Positions 63,800 through 64,000 of a stretch of DNA of 64,000 nt are shown piece after piece; within the stretch, counting starts at the first letter, position 1, and the number at the start of each line of letters is the position of its first letter. The position numbers were made by a program, and so were the translations under genes. The notes beneath the pieces are model-generated. The model made no database searches and was not told the origin of the DNA. It saw only the letters and a program-made list of their open reading frames with translations. The stretch covers positions 476,687 to 540,686 of the forward strand of contig NZ_CAAGSW010000001.1 in the NCBI RefSeq assembly GCF_900774055.1. Direction: 5' to 3'. This DNA is from Methanococcoides sp. AM1 (GTDB taxonomy: Archaea > Halobacteriota > Methanosarcinia > Methanosarcinales > Methanosarcinaceae).

Positions 63800-63994
63800 A
63801 GAATCCCGCACAACGTGCGCGGAATTTCAATCACCTCCATTTCAAAATCATTAGTGGAGACCTGAGCTTTTCCGGTCTGACGTTGAAATTGGCAGTTCGG
63901 TTAATTCTGACTGATAGTGACTTTATCTATCAAAAAGAACTAACCAACATTGTGCAAAGAAAACAACTCTCTAATTAAACATAGAGTTCTTTTC
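63800..63994 (+). ncRNA. Candidate structured RNA 2 with three-way junction and terminator
   Basis: The TATA box at 63773-63783 is followed about 25 nt later by a hairpin (gcac/gtgc, about 63808-63818). Next is an 8-bp stem aatttcaa/ttgaaatt (63823-63830 with 63883-63890) enclosing two hairpins, ctcca/tggag (63835-63839 with 63855-63859) and gacc/ggtc (63859-63862 with 63874-63877). A hairpin aactct/agagtt (63965-63988) plus ctttt ends it. The strand segment atcacctcc equals the 3' end of 16S rRNA that pairs with ribosome-binding sites. It could be a riboswitch-like leader of a gene beyond the window. Confidence 0.45.
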
Positions 63995-64000
63995 CGACAA

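Larger units (their letters stand above)
63278..64000. other. Terminal non-coding region with two TATA boxes
   Basis: No protein gene is convincing on either strand. The promoter of the leuA-family gene lies at about 63300-63316 (minus, tttatacc). Two strong plus-strand TATA boxes (gtatatatgc at 63621-63630 and ggtatatatgc at 63773-63783) each precede foldable sequence, listed separately. A perfect palindrome cttccgaatcggaagg (about 63759-63773) abuts the second TATA box and could be an operator. Confidence 0.5.

Noticed and set aside
63365..63978. Two overlapping plus-strand open frames in the last 640 bp
   Set aside because: They lack ribosome-binding sites and protein-like composition, and they cross both TATA boxes and the foldable segments.

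Overview
The window is archaeal and comes from a methanogen, most likely a member of the Methanosarcinaceae (Methanococcoides/Methanolobus-like). The evidence is a formylmethanofuran:tetrahydromethanopterin formyltransferase, methanofuran-biosynthetic MfnA, aRF1, Orc1/Cdc6, the PolD small subunit, archaeal DnaG, archaeosine synthase, a bifunctional riboflavin kinase/regulator, TATA-type promoters and AT-rich intergenic DNA. About 58 complete genes end in TAA or TGA and none in TAG. Two reading frames are nevertheless crossed by an in-frame TAG, as expected of a pyrrolysine-using methanogen.

Layout. 1-7.4 kb: a partial alpha-2-macroglobulin-like lipoprotein, a two-gene accessory operon (winged-helix protein plus unknown 456-aa protein), an iron-sulfur flavoprotein, an ABC-2 exporter and an XRE regulator with its membrane partner. 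7.7-18.9 kb: tRNA-Pro, the ribB/rbkR pair with an operator-like repeat, a voltage-gated K+ channel with a downstream helical-repeat membrane protein, ftr, a transglutaminase-like protein, a TraB-family protein, a site-2 protease with CBS domains, a candidate structured ncRNA, and mfnA. 18.9-19.8 kb is a likely replication origin: two inverted ORB boxes flank an AT-rich core immediately upstream of orc1/cdc6. 19.8-28.8 kb is an information-processing block (orc1, signal peptidase, polD small subunit, taw1, prf1, argS). 28.9-37 kb holds a CobW-like GTPase, a lone TnpB with its omega-RNA-like end, a core-MetE methionine synthase homologue, a SpoIIM-like membrane protein, hisG, a KaiC-like ATPase and a SelB/EF-Tu-like GTPase.

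37-47 kb: an Rnl3-type RNA ligase interrupted by an in-frame UAG, five consecutive CBS-domain genes, RPA, a 2'-phosphotransferase, RNA 3'-phosphate cyclase and a CoA-disulfide-reductase-like flavoprotein. RNA-end processing is over-represented here. 48-60 kb: dnaG, a UPF0058 protein, rimI, arcS, a GlcD/GlcF-like pair, a hybrid sensor kinase, a YgiQ-type radical SAM protein, a metallo-beta-lactamase-fold hydrolase and tatD. 60-61.8 kb is a 1754-bp cassette bounded by perfect 31-bp direct repeats of the 3' end of the adjacent leuA/cimA-family gene. It restores the gene's final codons and carries an unknown 418-aa protein plus a small gene crossed by UAG. The leuA-family gene appears frameshifted near its 5' end. 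The last 700 bp hold no convincing protein gene but two TATA boxes, each followed by foldable sequence.

The most notable signals are the UAG-crossed RNA ligase, the integrase-less cassette, the origin, and the candidate ncRNAs at 17.6, 47.2 and 63.8 kb. All calls come from reading the sequence; no homology search or folding program was run.
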